A stretch of DNA of 25,988 nucleotides from a virus: IMG/VR virus record IMGVR_UViG_3300018421_000178, positions 1-25,988 of that record; one strand, written 5' to 3'. The position numbers were made by a program, and so were the translations under genes. This document shows positions 14,598 through 22,874 of the stretch, piece after piece. Each line of letters starts with the position of its first letter. Within the stretch, counting starts at the first letter, position 1. The notes beneath the pieces were generated by a model that saw nothing but the letters and a program-made list of their open reading frames with translations, was not told where the DNA came from and made no database searches.

Positions 14598-16696
14598 AAC
14601 TTCTTACCTTGTATGACTCGCATACCACTTCCTGTAAAGTCTATGGCATATCCTATCACATGTACATCAGCATTTGTCTCTATCTTCCACTGAAAATGTG
14701 AACATGCTTTACTGTGTACATCATATCGTATCGTTGTAATCAAAGGCTCTTCCCAGTAAACACCATCGTCCAACTCTACTTTATCATATACTACCTGGTC
14801 TTCAAAGTCTGGCCTTTGTTGTCGAAGTGCTTCTGTCAGCTCTTGACTGTTGTAGTTAAAGTCCATGTAATAATGTAACGAAATGTCTTGATCACCACCT
14901 GTTGCAATAAACAAGTACACACTGTGTATCTTCTTCTTTGTAGATGGGTCACCCATATCCAACCATGCACTACGCATAATAGATGTCAATGGTGGATTGT
15001 CTGTCAATACATCATCAACAATCGCAGAACCTGCTGCACGTTTACGAGACAATACCATGATTCCATGTTCAGCATCACTGTCGACTGAACCGTCATTCAT
15101 TCCAAACATAACATCGCCTGTTGCATTCACAATCATCGGTCCTGCTGGGATGTCCTCACGCATTGACCATGTGACTTTGTCTGTATGATATACCAATGCA
15201 AGATTATTTATGGGACTACCATCCACAGGAAAATGCACAATATATTCTCTGCGCTTCTTGCTATACACTGCCGAAGCTTTTGCGATTGCATCTTTATTGA
15301 TTCGTTCAAACGTATCACGCAAATGTGGAGTCACATTCTGTACTGTTGGATTGCTGTAGTCCAAGTTTATATTGATACTGTATATACCATCGTAGCTCAA
15401 AAATAATATGCCTTGTCCCTCTACGCCTACGATTGTATTTGTTGCTCGAGTACCTACATACTGCACAAGATTGGTTGCTACAAAGTTAGGATATGAACCT
15501 CGTATTATGTCTATGCTGTACTCACGAAATACAAGCATATGATTAAAATATGAAAATAATCCTGTAAGCCCACCACCTTGTCGATGAGACAACGTAATAA
15601 AGTTCAGCGCAGCAAACTGGTCCGGCTTGGCTGGATGACTGTAATACAACGTCAAGTCATCATCACGTCCACCATCCACAAACAAACAATCTTTGTAACT
15701 TCCCAAGTATCTACATCCTAATGCAGGAAATGGTATAGAATCAAGTTGAGATGGTGCCAAACTTCCTAGTGCTGAATCGGGATGATCATCAATAAAAAAG
15801 TCATCCGCATTGTTTGGTATCTCTGCAACAAAATAAAATGTCTCAGGGTCTGCACTACTATCTGCTCCATAGTTCTTTGTGCGATATATACGCCTTGCAA
15901 TCACATCATTATTGCCTGTAGGTATCTCTATAGCTATTCCATATAATAATGCAGCTGAAGTAGTATTCCAAGTAATCTGATTGCTACTTGTACTTAAAGG
16001 AGATTCTGCACCTGCTGTATTTACATATGAAACTTTATATTTATACTTGTTTTCTGTATCTTCTGTTTCTACTCCCAAACCTTTTTGTTTCAAATCATCT
16101 TCGGGTAATGTACTCACATTAGCAGTTCTAAACCATACAGATATATTGTTTTGACCACTGGCAGAAGCAGCAGGACTAGTTTCTACACCCCATGCTACAG
16201 GAGAAGATGGTGCAGCATCAAATCCCAACGGATACTCTATCAAATAGTTTGCTGTAAGGTAATCTGTAATCGGCCACAGTCTTGCTTTGCTAGGTCTGTC
16301 ATATCCATTTGCATACAACACGTATCGTCCAAACTGACAATACTGCGTTCCTAACTCAGAAGACCTGGGGAGTGTTCGCCCCTCTGACAGTGCGTTCTTC
16401 TTGACTGATCCATGGAAATCATTGAGCTGATACAATGTACCATTCTGTTCAAACAAGATCGAATCTTGTGCGCCTTGATGTCGCTGCACATAAAACATTG
16501 TATCCACACGATTGGTCAAAAATGGTAGATAACTGTTCCTTGCAGTTTCATACTTTTCGTATCCCAAACGATTGGTCCATCCACCTGTGTACTGATCAAC
16601 TTGCCAGTTCACCAGTTCCTGCAACGCATCAATAGGCTGCGGATAGTTCTCTACTATACCTTTGAGTTTGTCTACCTTTGCGTTTGTATCTTTCAT
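14594..16696 (-). CDS. Tail nozzle (tail tubular protein B / P22 gp10-like)
   Basis: This 700-residue, strand-rich protein fits the nozzle family that forms the distal part of short tails. It has an N-terminal arm (residues 1-50), an Ig/fibronectin-like insert at about 215-305 (YKYKVSYVNTAGAESPLSTS ... ARRIYRTKN), and a propeller-like body with family landmarks: CLFVDGG (337-343), LTLYYSHPAKPDQF (348-361), FSYFNHMLVFREYSIDIIRG (381-400) and GILFLSYDGIYSI (429-441). T7 gp12 is 794 residues and P22 gp10 is 472, so this length is typical. It overlaps the adaptor gene by 4 bases. It would open on DNA ejection to let internal proteins and genome pass. Confidence 0.86.
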   Translation of the reverse strand: MKDTNAKVDKLKGIVENYPQPIDALQELVNWQVDQYTGGWTNRLGYEKYETARNSYLPFLTNRVDTMFYVQRHQGAQDSILFEQNGTLYQLNDFHGSVKKNALSEGRTLPRSSELGTQYCQFGRYVLYANGYDRPSKARLWPITDYLTANYLIEYPLGFDAAPSSPVAWGVETSPAASASGQNNISVWFRTANVSTLPEDDLKQKGLGVETEDTENKYKYKVSYVNTAGAESPLSTSSNQITWNTTSAALLYGIAIEIPTGNNDVIARRIYRTKNYGADSSADPETFYFVAEIPNNADDFFIDDHPDSALGSLAPSQLDSIPFPALGCRYLGSYKDCLFVDGGRDDDLTLYYSHPAKPDQFAALNFITLSHRQGGGLTGLFSYFNHMLVFREYSIDIIRGSYPNFVATNLVQYVGTRATNTIVGVEGQGILFLSYDGIYSININLDYSNPTVQNVTPHLRDTFERINKDAIAKASAVYSKKRREYIVHFPVDGSPINNLALVYHTDKVTWSMREDIPAGPMIVNATGDVMFGMNDGSVDSDAEHGIMVLSRKRAAGSAIVDDVLTDNPPLTSIMRSAWLDMGDPSTKKKIHSVYLFIATGGDQDISLHYYMDFNYNSQELTEALRQQRPDFEDQVVYDKVELDDGVYWEEPLITTIRYDVHSKACSHFQWKIETNADVHVIGYAIDFTGSGMRVIQGKKL

Positions 16697-18000
16697 GGGA
16701 TTCTCCGAAGAGGAGTAAACATGGGAACAGTATCAACACCGGACTCTTTCATAAATCCTTTTACAAATCGTCTTGGCTTTTGTGTCAAAAATCTTTGTTC
16801 CATCTTCACAAGTTCGTTCTCATACTTTCGTCTGTATATTCCTGCCAATGTAGGATTGTCATGCTTATTTAATACATCCATTAGACAAGCATATGCAAGT
16901 ATAAGATGGTGTGACTGTGGCAGTTCGGGTGTATCTGTAGCCTCTTGTAATCTTGAAGGTATGTACACATAGCGCACTGAAACTTCAAAGTCCTCATTTT
17001 GTCTGGGATACAAACGGAGCTGCTGTCGATAACCCTCAGTATATGGAAAACGTTCATTGTCCAAAACAAACGTACCATCTTCAAACTCAGTCTGAGTAAA
17101 TGTTACAGTTGTACTACCAGAAGCCCCAGGGTCTTGTTCATCTATTCTGTAAAAACCATCGAATGCAGGAGTATTATCTGCATTGTATATATAAAATCTT
17201 CGTGCAAATGGTTTTGTTGTTGGCAACGCTGGAAACGATATTTGTAAAATCTGATCGTCTGCTAGTTCAACTTCTTCTGAAAACTTAGACAGTCCAGATT
17301 CAACTTCATACTTCTCTCCATTCTTTTGCCATTTCAAGTATGTTTGTGCTACGCGTACACTTCTTACACCTTGACCTGCTGAAGCAGTAAATGCAGATAC
17401 ATTGGGAGCAGATACAGGTGCTGACAACATAAAGTCATCTTGCATAATCCAATAGTTTGGAATGTTCACTTCATCCAATGGCAAGTTGTAATACTCATCT
17501 TCATATCGAGTCAAAGGAATAAAACGGCCAACATCTGTAGGAGAGATTGAAAAGGAACGTCTGCCTACTTGCAACAGTGCTACACAATCTACAGGCAAAC
17601 GTACAAAACGATTCTTAAACTTGACTGTCTTTGTTCCTGTAAACTGCACGTTTGCATCCACAAAACATTCAGTGTCATTACCAGGAGCATTGTACAATAC
17701 CTCGTACTCTGTACCTTCAATCTCAATAATGTTACCCTCAGCCCATCGAGGGACACCAGCAGAAGCAGTGATTGTAGTTAGTTTTGTGCTTATATCATAT
17801 AGTGATGTAGCACTTACCTCTACATCTGCATATACTTCTATCTTTTCTTCTTTCTGCGCAAACGTAAATGCCTTTTCGGAAAACAACATGCGATAGTGAT
17901 GATTGATTATGTCATCAATCTGTTGTGTGTACTCACGATTCGTCGATGGATCGTAGTCAATGATGTTGGCAATATATTGTCGAATGTCTTGTAGATTCAT
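16693..18000 (-). CDS. Head-tail adaptor (tail tubular A / gp4-like) with Ig-like insert
   Basis: The 435-residue protein sits below the portal ring and starts the tail. Its N-terminal helices (MNLQDIRQYIANIIDYDPST, QIDDIINHHYRMLF) and C-terminal helices (LPQSHHLILAYACLMDVLNK, then YRRKYENELVKMEQRFL, residues 360-405) are the adaptor core. Between them, about residues 195-305, is a beta module with VAQTYLKWQKNGEKYEVESG and FARRFYIYNADNTPAFDGFY, resembling Ig/fibronectin domains seen in longer adaptors. P22 gp4 is 166 and T7 gp11 is 196 residues, so the insert explains the extra length. The ribosome binding site AGGTGA comes straight after the T-tract of the terminator upstream. Confidence 0.83.
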   Translation of the reverse strand: MNLQDIRQYIANIIDYDPSTNREYTQQIDDIINHHYRMLFSEKAFTFAQKEEKIEVYADVEVSATSLYDISTKLTTITASAGVPRWAEGNIIEIEGTEYEVLYNAPGNDTECFVDANVQFTGTKTVKFKNRFVRLPVDCVALLQVGRRSFSISPTDVGRFIPLTRYEDEYYNLPLDEVNIPNYWIMQDDFMLSAPVSAPNVSAFTASAGQGVRSVRVAQTYLKWQKNGEKYEVESGLSKFSEEVELADDQILQISFPALPTTKPFARRFYIYNADNTPAFDGFYRIDEQDPGASGSTTVTFTQTEFEDGTFVLDNERFPYTEGYRQQLRLYPRQNEDFEVSVRYVYIPSRLQEATDTPELPQSHHLILAYACLMDVLNKHDNPTLAGIYRRKYENELVKMEQRFLTQKPRRFVKGFMKESGVDTVPMFTPLRRIP

Positions 18001-18011
18001 GAGTCACCTAT

Positions 18012-18051
18012 AAAAAAGGGCTAGGCTAGACCAAATGGAATAACCTAGCCC
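18012..18051 (-). terminator. Intrinsic terminator after head genes
   Basis: On the minus strand an 8-bp perfect stem GGGCTAGG / CCTAGCCC encloses an 18-base loop and is followed immediately by TTTTTT. It lies 18 bases downstream of the decoration-protein stop. The T-tract ends 11 bases before the adaptor start codon and abuts its ribosome binding site. The long loop makes it a little weaker than the one at 2424-2458. Confidence 0.88.
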
Positions 18052-18069
18052 AGCATTGTTGGAGAATGC

Positions 18070-18570
18070 CTAGAAGTTGTTTACAACAAAAACTTTGATG
18101 CTTTCATCTGCTGTAGATGCTTCAAGAGCAATAGCAGCAATAGCTTGAACAGGATCTACATTTCCAGTAGTTGTTCCTGTACCATCACCAAGGTCAGTTC
18201 TAAACTTTTTGTTTTCAGCTTTACCTGCTGTAGCACCTACAAAAAGAGCATCACCAATAGCAATGTTTACACCTGAACCATCAACTTTCGCTTCGATAAC
18301 TCCACGAATACAAACACGTACATTTTCACCTTGAGCAGCATCTGCAATAACAACCCCAACAGGGCAAGCATCAGCAGCATCAAGAAGGTCTACGTGTAAC
18401 GCAATGTCACTTGCAGTTGCTTGGCTCAAATCAAGAGATACAAAATCTCCCTCTGTAAGAGCAGCAGAAGCAATAAATACTTCTTCGATTCTACGGTTTG
18501 AAGCGTCAGCAGAAGAACCTGTAGTATCTTCAGCTGTATCAAGTCGTTGTAATAAGTTTTGAGTAGCCAT
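18070..18570 (-). CDS. Capsid decoration / cement protein
   Basis: This 166-residue protein follows the major capsid gene. It shows RRIEEVFIASAALTEGDFVSLDLSQA, then a stretch ending CPVGVVIADAAQGENVRVCI, then RGVIEAKVDG and AIGDALFVGATAGKA. This is the beta-rich 'T.GD.V......A.GV......GE.V.V...G' layout of capsid-cement proteins such as DUF2190. Such proteins sit on the outside of the capsid lattice and strengthen it. It begins 9 bases after the capsid stop with AGGTG upstream, and a terminator follows it, so it should be made in amounts close to those of the capsid protein. Confidence 0.75.
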   Translation of the reverse strand: MATQNLLQRLDTAEDTTGSSADASNRRIEEVFIASAALTEGDFVSLDLSQATASDIALHVDLLDAADACPVGVVIADAAQGENVRVCIRGVIEAKVDGSGVNIAIGDALFVGATAGKAENKKFRTDLGDGTGTTTGNVDPVQAIAAIALEASTADESIKVFVVNNF

Positions 18571-18579
18571 GTTTCACCT

Positions 18580-19710
18580 CTATTCGTTTATGCTAGCAAA
18601 TGCATTGACAAGGATACCATGACCAGACAAGTTTGCAGTAGCAAGTTGTGAACGAGTCATGATGTTTGCAGCCATAGCTGCATATCCACTGATACGCTCA
18701 AACTCACCCATTTCGAAGTAAGCATCGCGATCAAAGTACAATGACATAAGTTTTGAGTTTAGGAACATCGCATCGATAGTTCCTTTTGCCAATCCATCAG
18801 TTTGATAATGACCTTGTGTAAGTGTACCAAAAGTGATGTCTGTTCCATCCATATCTTGTGCAGAATGAGTTACGTCAGACTGATCAAAATAATCTCCAAG
18901 ATTAGGCTCAACATAAACCTTTGCACCATTGAACATAAGTCCAAGTTTACCAGCCATGTCACGCTCTTCTTGAATAGATGTGTATCGCTCTTGTGCGAAC
19001 AAGCTATTCTTGTAAAGCTCATAGCAACGTGGTGACATAAGAATGATGTCAACCTCTCCCTCTGGAGCATATACTTGTGTATCAATGTACAACTTGCTCA
19101 TAGCACGGAAAAGACGAGTAGCGTGATCTTGTGAGTTATCTGGGAATGCAGATGGGCAATCAACGTATTGGTTTTGGAATGTTTCAGTATAAGTTGCTTT
19201 ATCAAGACTACCTACTTCACCCTCTTGATTTCCAAAAGGACGAAGTCCAAACCATCCGTTTGCTCCTTTAGGAGACAACGTTTCAAGCTCGGAAAGTACT
19301 GAAGATTCGTTGTTTACAATCTGCTTACAGAACTCACGTTGCAACATACCCATAACGGACTTCAAACGTGCTTCAGCAATATTGATTACCGCACGGTCGC
19401 CTTTATTGGTAAGTTGTTCTTTCTCAGTGATTACTACAGGAGCAACAAAGTCACACCAGTTGTATTCAGTCTGACGAAGAGGGTCTTTAACTGCAAGGTT
19501 TACAGACTCATATCCGCTGGACAGTTGAGTAATCATTGAATGTTCGGTCATGATAGCAGGACAGTTTACCTTGCTACCACCATCACTCTCGATGACTGCT
19601 CCGTGACTACGGATTGCATCAAGTAATGGGATGTTTTTGAATGTATTATCTACCTCACGATCTTTCAAGATACGCAGGGTCGACGCTAGTATATCGGGTT
19701 GGATTGCCAT
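18580..19710 (-). CDS. Major capsid protein
   Basis: The 376-residue protein is encoded directly after the scaffold and has the size and character of an HK97-fold capsid protein. Its N-terminal part contains LRILKDREVDNTFKNIPLLD; the middle holds helix NIAEARLKSVMGMLQREFCK (about residues 110-129), a likely spine helix; and EVDIILMSPRCYELYKNSLF (about 219-238) is the usual 'vvmhP..y..L' segment near the P-domain. The C-terminal region LMSLYFDRDAYFEMGEF precedes a small-residue tail. It has a strong AGGAG ribosome binding site, a 120-base leader with its own candidate promoter, and a terminator two genes later: the marks of the most highly expressed unit. Confidence 0.85.
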   Translation of the reverse strand: MAIQPDILASTLRILKDREVDNTFKNIPLLDAIRSHGAVIESDGGSKVNCPAIMTEHSMITQLSSGYESVNLAVKDPLRQTEYNWCDFVAPVVITEKEQLTNKGDRAVINIAEARLKSVMGMLQREFCKQIVNNESSVLSELETLSPKGANGWFGLRPFGNQEGEVGSLDKATYTETFQNQYVDCPSAFPDNSQDHATRLFRAMSKLYIDTQVYAPEGEVDIILMSPRCYELYKNSLFAQERYTSIQEERDMAGKLGLMFNGAKVYVEPNLGDYFDQSDVTHSAQDMDGTDITFGTLTQGHYQTDGLAKGTIDAMFLNSKLMSLYFDRDAYFEMGEFERISGYAAMAANIMTRSQLATANLSGHGILVNAFASINE

Positions 19711-19830
19711 TTTAGGCTCCTACGTTAGGGGTTATTGTATCCATCGCCTCGTATCCTCGTGGGGGAGTTGCTTCAACGTGTCCTGTCTCCAGGGGAATCC
19801 ACAATGCGACATGATTATTGTATAACATAT
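19711..19830 (-). other. 120-base capsid leader, the largest gap inside the late operon
   Basis: All other junctions in the packaging and structural block are under about 70 bases. The leader has a candidate promoter at its upstream end, a small GNRA-type hairpin (CCTG GAGA CAGG), a GTTG-AAG-CAAC hairpin and a direct repeat ACGAGGATACGAGG. It ends with the capsid ribosome binding site. No open frame of note is present. Confidence 0.6.
19817..19827 (-). promoter_or_regulatory. Candidate extended -10 promoter for capsid genes
   Basis: The minus strand reads TGTTATACAAT, a TGn extension plus TATACA hexamer, with transcription expected to start near 19810, about 100 bases before the capsid start codon. 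No good -35 hexamer is visible 16-18 bases upstream, which extended -10 promoters can do without. The same 11-mer but for one base occurs upstream of the resolvase gene. Confidence 0.45.
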
Positions 19831-20694
19831 TTATTTCTGTTGCTTAAGTAAATGTTGGTATAAGTCTGCTGCTCTCATCTTGCTGGAACCTTTTGGCACT
19901 GTAGGTCCTTTGTTTTGGCCTACACCTACTTTGAGTCCACTTGCCTTTGCAGCATTCTTAAATGCTAGTTCTTGTAGTTGTTTGCGCTCGGATACGCTAT
20001 GACTGCGTCTTCCTTTCACAATCCAATACGCATCTTGTAGTGACAAAGATTCGTTGTCCAACAACGTTTTTCGAACTTCAGTCTTCAATGCGTCATCGCT
20101 TTGCAAGTCGGGGTGTTGTTCCATAAAACTCTGTACCTTGGCTTGCGCACTGGCTTTCATCTGTTGCTCTGCCATAGGCTGCAATACGGACTGCAAACGT
20201 TCCGCTACAATCTTATTGACATACCGTTCAAACGAAGCACTATCGTATGGATCAAAATCACCTGTGTCTGCTTGTGCAGCCTCTTGAATAGCTTTGTATG
20301 CAGCATTGTCCTCGAGGCTCATACGCATAGCTTGTACTTGCTGAGCTTGTTCTTGCAGTTGTTTGCGTTCAGCAGCTAGTTCTTGCGTCTTGCGCGTGTA
20401 ATCTGCTCGTAACTGCTGCATTGCTCGTTGGCTGTTTTCGTCTGCTTGGTCGAACAGTTTGTCCCAAGATTCCCCCTCTCGGAGTCCCTCGGGTTCTGGC
20501 GCAGGTTCTCCACGCTTTTCTGCCTCATGCCTAGCCAACAAAGCATCCACTCGTTTGTCATATTCATCCTTGTAGTTGTCGATCGATGGTCGATCATTGG
20601 GTGTGACTTCTGGTTGTTCGGAGACTGCGGGAGTGTCCTCCGATGGAGTCACGGTTTCAAGGTTTGCTGTATTATCGTTGTTTTCTTCTGACAT
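19831..20694 (-). CDS. Scaffolding protein
   Basis: The 287-residue protein is acidic at the N-terminus (MSEENNDNTANLETVTPSED) with a disordered Pro/Glu region to about residue 75. A long Gln/Glu/Arg coiled coil follows (TRKTQELAAERKQLQEQAQQ, about 107-126), then a polar helical part, and a basic C-terminus (KMRAADLYQHLLKQQK) such as scaffolds use to bind coat subunits. It has no cysteine, lies between portal and capsid, and overlaps the upstream gene by one base (TAATG). It would guide procapsid assembly and then leave. Confidence 0.82.
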   Translation of the reverse strand: MSEENNDNTANLETVTPSEDTPAVSEQPEVTPNDRPSIDNYKDEYDKRVDALLARHEAEKRGEPAPEPEGLREGESWDKLFDQADENSQRAMQQLRADYTRKTQELAAERKQLQEQAQQVQAMRMSLEDNAAYKAIQEAAQADTGDFDPYDSASFERYVNKIVAERLQSVLQPMAEQQMKASAQAKVQSFMEQHPDLQSDDALKTEVRKTLLDNESLSLQDAYWIVKGRRSHSVSERKQLQELAFKNAAKASGLKVGVGQNKGPTVPKGSSKMRAADLYQHLLKQQK

Positions 20695-21179
20695 TATACT
20701 CTCTGTGCAAATAGTTCTTCGTCCGATACTTCCATACCACCCTCGGGCGCAGGGGCAGATTCCATAGCAACTTCTTCTGTAACTTCCTCTTGCTCACCTT
20801 GCATCAAGAAATCTTTCAACTTCTTATCTTTCGCAAGTCTTTTCATAAGCGCAGCAAGTTTGGCCAAATCGTTGTCAGATACAACTGCACTGATCTCCAT
20901 ATCCACAGGCGCACCTGCTTGCTCTGCTACAGTCATGATTGCCATAACTGCACTCATCAGCTCTTGTGGCAACATTGTCATATCTTCTGTGTACTGTGGC
21001 ATAGGTGACTGTTCACCCAGCATTGGCATAATCTCATTGATTACATCTACAACTGCATTGAGCGCACGCGCAGAATAGTTGCCTTGTGGAGTCATGATTT
21101 GCATACCCTCCATCTGTGCTTGATCCATTCCTGCTCCGATAGTCTCGGCTTGCATCATCATTTCTTGTGGTATTGACAT
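20694..21179 (-). CDS. Met-rich acidic protein between portal and scaffold, unknown
   Basis: The 161-residue protein is very rich in Met, especially in the first 85 residues (MSIPQEMMMQAETIGAGMDQ, AQMEGMQIM, NEIMPMLGE, QELMSAVMAIMTVAEQ), and acidic at the C-terminus (EEVTEEVAMESAPAPEGGME). Predicted helices dominate. I recognise no family, though short proteins of this kind occur at this place in marine podovirus genomes. It may assist scaffold or portal incorporation; this rests on gene order only. It starts 9 bases after the portal stop. Confidence 0.7.
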   Translation of the reverse strand: MSIPQEMMMQAETIGAGMDQAQMEGMQIMTPQGNYSARALNAVVDVINEIMPMLGEQSPMPQYTEDMTMLPQELMSAVMAIMTVAEQAGAPVDMEISAVVSDNDLAKLAALMKRLAKDKKLKDFLMQGEQEEVTEEVAMESAPAPEGGMEVSDEELFAQRV

Positions 21180-21188
21180 GTTATACTC

Positions 21189-22874
21189 CTATAAAACTTG
21201 TGCAACGGCTTGTGGACTTCCTTGTTGTCCTTGTTCAATCGTTGCTGTAGGTGAAGGTTGTTGTTGTGTTTGTGATAAATCTTGTATTCCTTCGACGTTT
21301 GTCTCGAGGAAATCTTCTGGAAGATCCAACTTGCGTACAAGTTCTTGTAAGACTTTTTGTTGTGGAACTCCCAGCTCCATTAAAACGCCGATTGATTGCA
21401 AGAAGTCCTGCTTCTTCACTGCCTCTGATACTGGTGTCGCTCCTGCATCAAGCGCGTAAAAGCTAAAATCTCCATCCAAATCTTCAGCTCGAACAATCTG
21501 AGTCTTACCATTGATGACAATGACATCGGGTTCATCTTGCAAAAAGATCTTCATCATGCTGATGTATACGGACGCAGTATACTCAATCATCGCATCACGC
21601 TCACGTGCCAATCGTCCAATCTCACTGGAACTGTACGAAGCCAACGCTGTAATCTCTGTGGCTGTTGCACGTGTAGCCTCACCCCTCGTAAAGGGAGCCA
21701 TGACTGATCCACGCTGGAAATCATCATTGACTTGACGAATATATGTTTCCAACTCGGGAGGAACACCTGTATGCGGTACAGCCTGTATCGAGCCACTCAG
21801 ATTCTGACTTGGGCTAAGTTCTGCCTCGATGTACTCACCATCTGCACCTAGTGCCAGTTTTGCCATATCCTCATCGGTAAACACACCTTTCTTTACAATC
21901 CATTGTCGAGCAGCTCTTCGTACCATGGTGGACTGATATGTTCTGATAATGTTGGTTTCCTCCACCTGGCTATACACTCTACGCAGCGCAGAATAACCAC
22001 GCATAGGCAAATCAGGCTGACGAGAAAAGTACAAAGGAATAAGAGGAGCCAAAGGATTATTAGCCGCATCAGTAAATGGTATCTGATCATACTTCTGTAC
22101 CTCAGTCTTCTCTCCATCTCCAATCTCTACCTCAACTCCATCATATAGCCACTTCTCACCATTCGCATAGTCGGGACTCCATACATACATCTTGTTGTTT
22201 TCCAAGTCGTAAAACTCTACAATCTGTATGTATTCAAACGGACTATCGGGTTCATGTCCACTCTCATTCAATGCTGACAGGTTTGCTGACATATATGGTG
22301 CGTTCTCATGCCCACTATCATAGTCCAAGAAACGTATCAACTGGTGTGCTGCATACTTCTTGTTCCCATACTTGGCCTTGGCCTCTTGCAAAGTAATGTG
22401 GTACCTGTGGCCTACGTACTTCTGTTCTATCCAACTGGGTGCATCGGTATCTACAATCACGTCCCAAGCCGCAACCGCTGATACACCCACGCGCTTAAAA
22501 GGATCCGGATGTTGGGTAGCATACAGTTTCAAGAATGCACATGGGTATATCAAAGCGAGTCGTGACACATCCTCTATCTGTGTTCGAACTTTATCAAGAA
22601 ACGCATTGGATAGGGCTTGAACTTTTTGTGAATCCCCTCTTCCTCGTACATCACCCTTGACAATCACAGATGGATTGCGTGAATACAACGAGGCTATATA
22701 ACCCTCTATATATTCATATGCACGTGTTGTCTCAATAAGAATCTGATCGGGTGCGTAATCTTTATCCCAATACCTGGTCATATATGCAGCACGAAGTTTT
22801 CTGAGCTCAGCTTTCTGCTCATCCCAGTATTGTTCGTGTCTACGAAACAATGCTTCTGCAATCTTTGCTTTCAT
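21189..22874 (-). CDS. Portal protein
   Basis: The 561-residue protein forms the ring at the capsid vertex through which DNA enters and leaves. It has a helical N-terminal wing (ALFRRHEQYWDEQKAELRKL), a stretch AYEYIEGYIASLYSRNPSVI (residues about 52-71) typical of podovirus portals, and a middle region PLIPLYFSRQPDLPMRGYSA. A long stem-like helix follows (ATEITALASYSSSEIGRLAR, about 411-430). The C-terminus is a Gln-rich, disordered tail (QTQQQPSPTATIEQGQQGSP). The start overlaps the large terminase stop by 4 bases and has AGGAG upstream. Confidence 0.88.
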   Translation of the reverse strand: MKAKIAEALFRRHEQYWDEQKAELRKLRAAYMTRYWDKDYAPDQILIETTRAYEYIEGYIASLYSRNPSVIVKGDVRGRGDSQKVQALSNAFLDKVRTQIEDVSRLALIYPCAFLKLYATQHPDPFKRVGVSAVAAWDVIVDTDAPSWIEQKYVGHRYHITLQEAKAKYGNKKYAAHQLIRFLDYDSGHENAPYMSANLSALNESGHEPDSPFEYIQIVEFYDLENNKMYVWSPDYANGEKWLYDGVEVEIGDGEKTEVQKYDQIPFTDAANNPLAPLIPLYFSRQPDLPMRGYSALRRVYSQVEETNIIRTYQSTMVRRAARQWIVKKGVFTDEDMAKLALGADGEYIEAELSPSQNLSGSIQAVPHTGVPPELETYIRQVNDDFQRGSVMAPFTRGEATRATATEITALASYSSSEIGRLARERDAMIEYTASVYISMMKIFLQDEPDVIVINGKTQIVRAEDLDGDFSFYALDAGATPVSEAVKKQDFLQSIGVLMELGVPQQKVLQELVRKLDLPEDFLETNVEGIQDLSQTQQQPSPTATIEQGQQGSPQAVAQVL

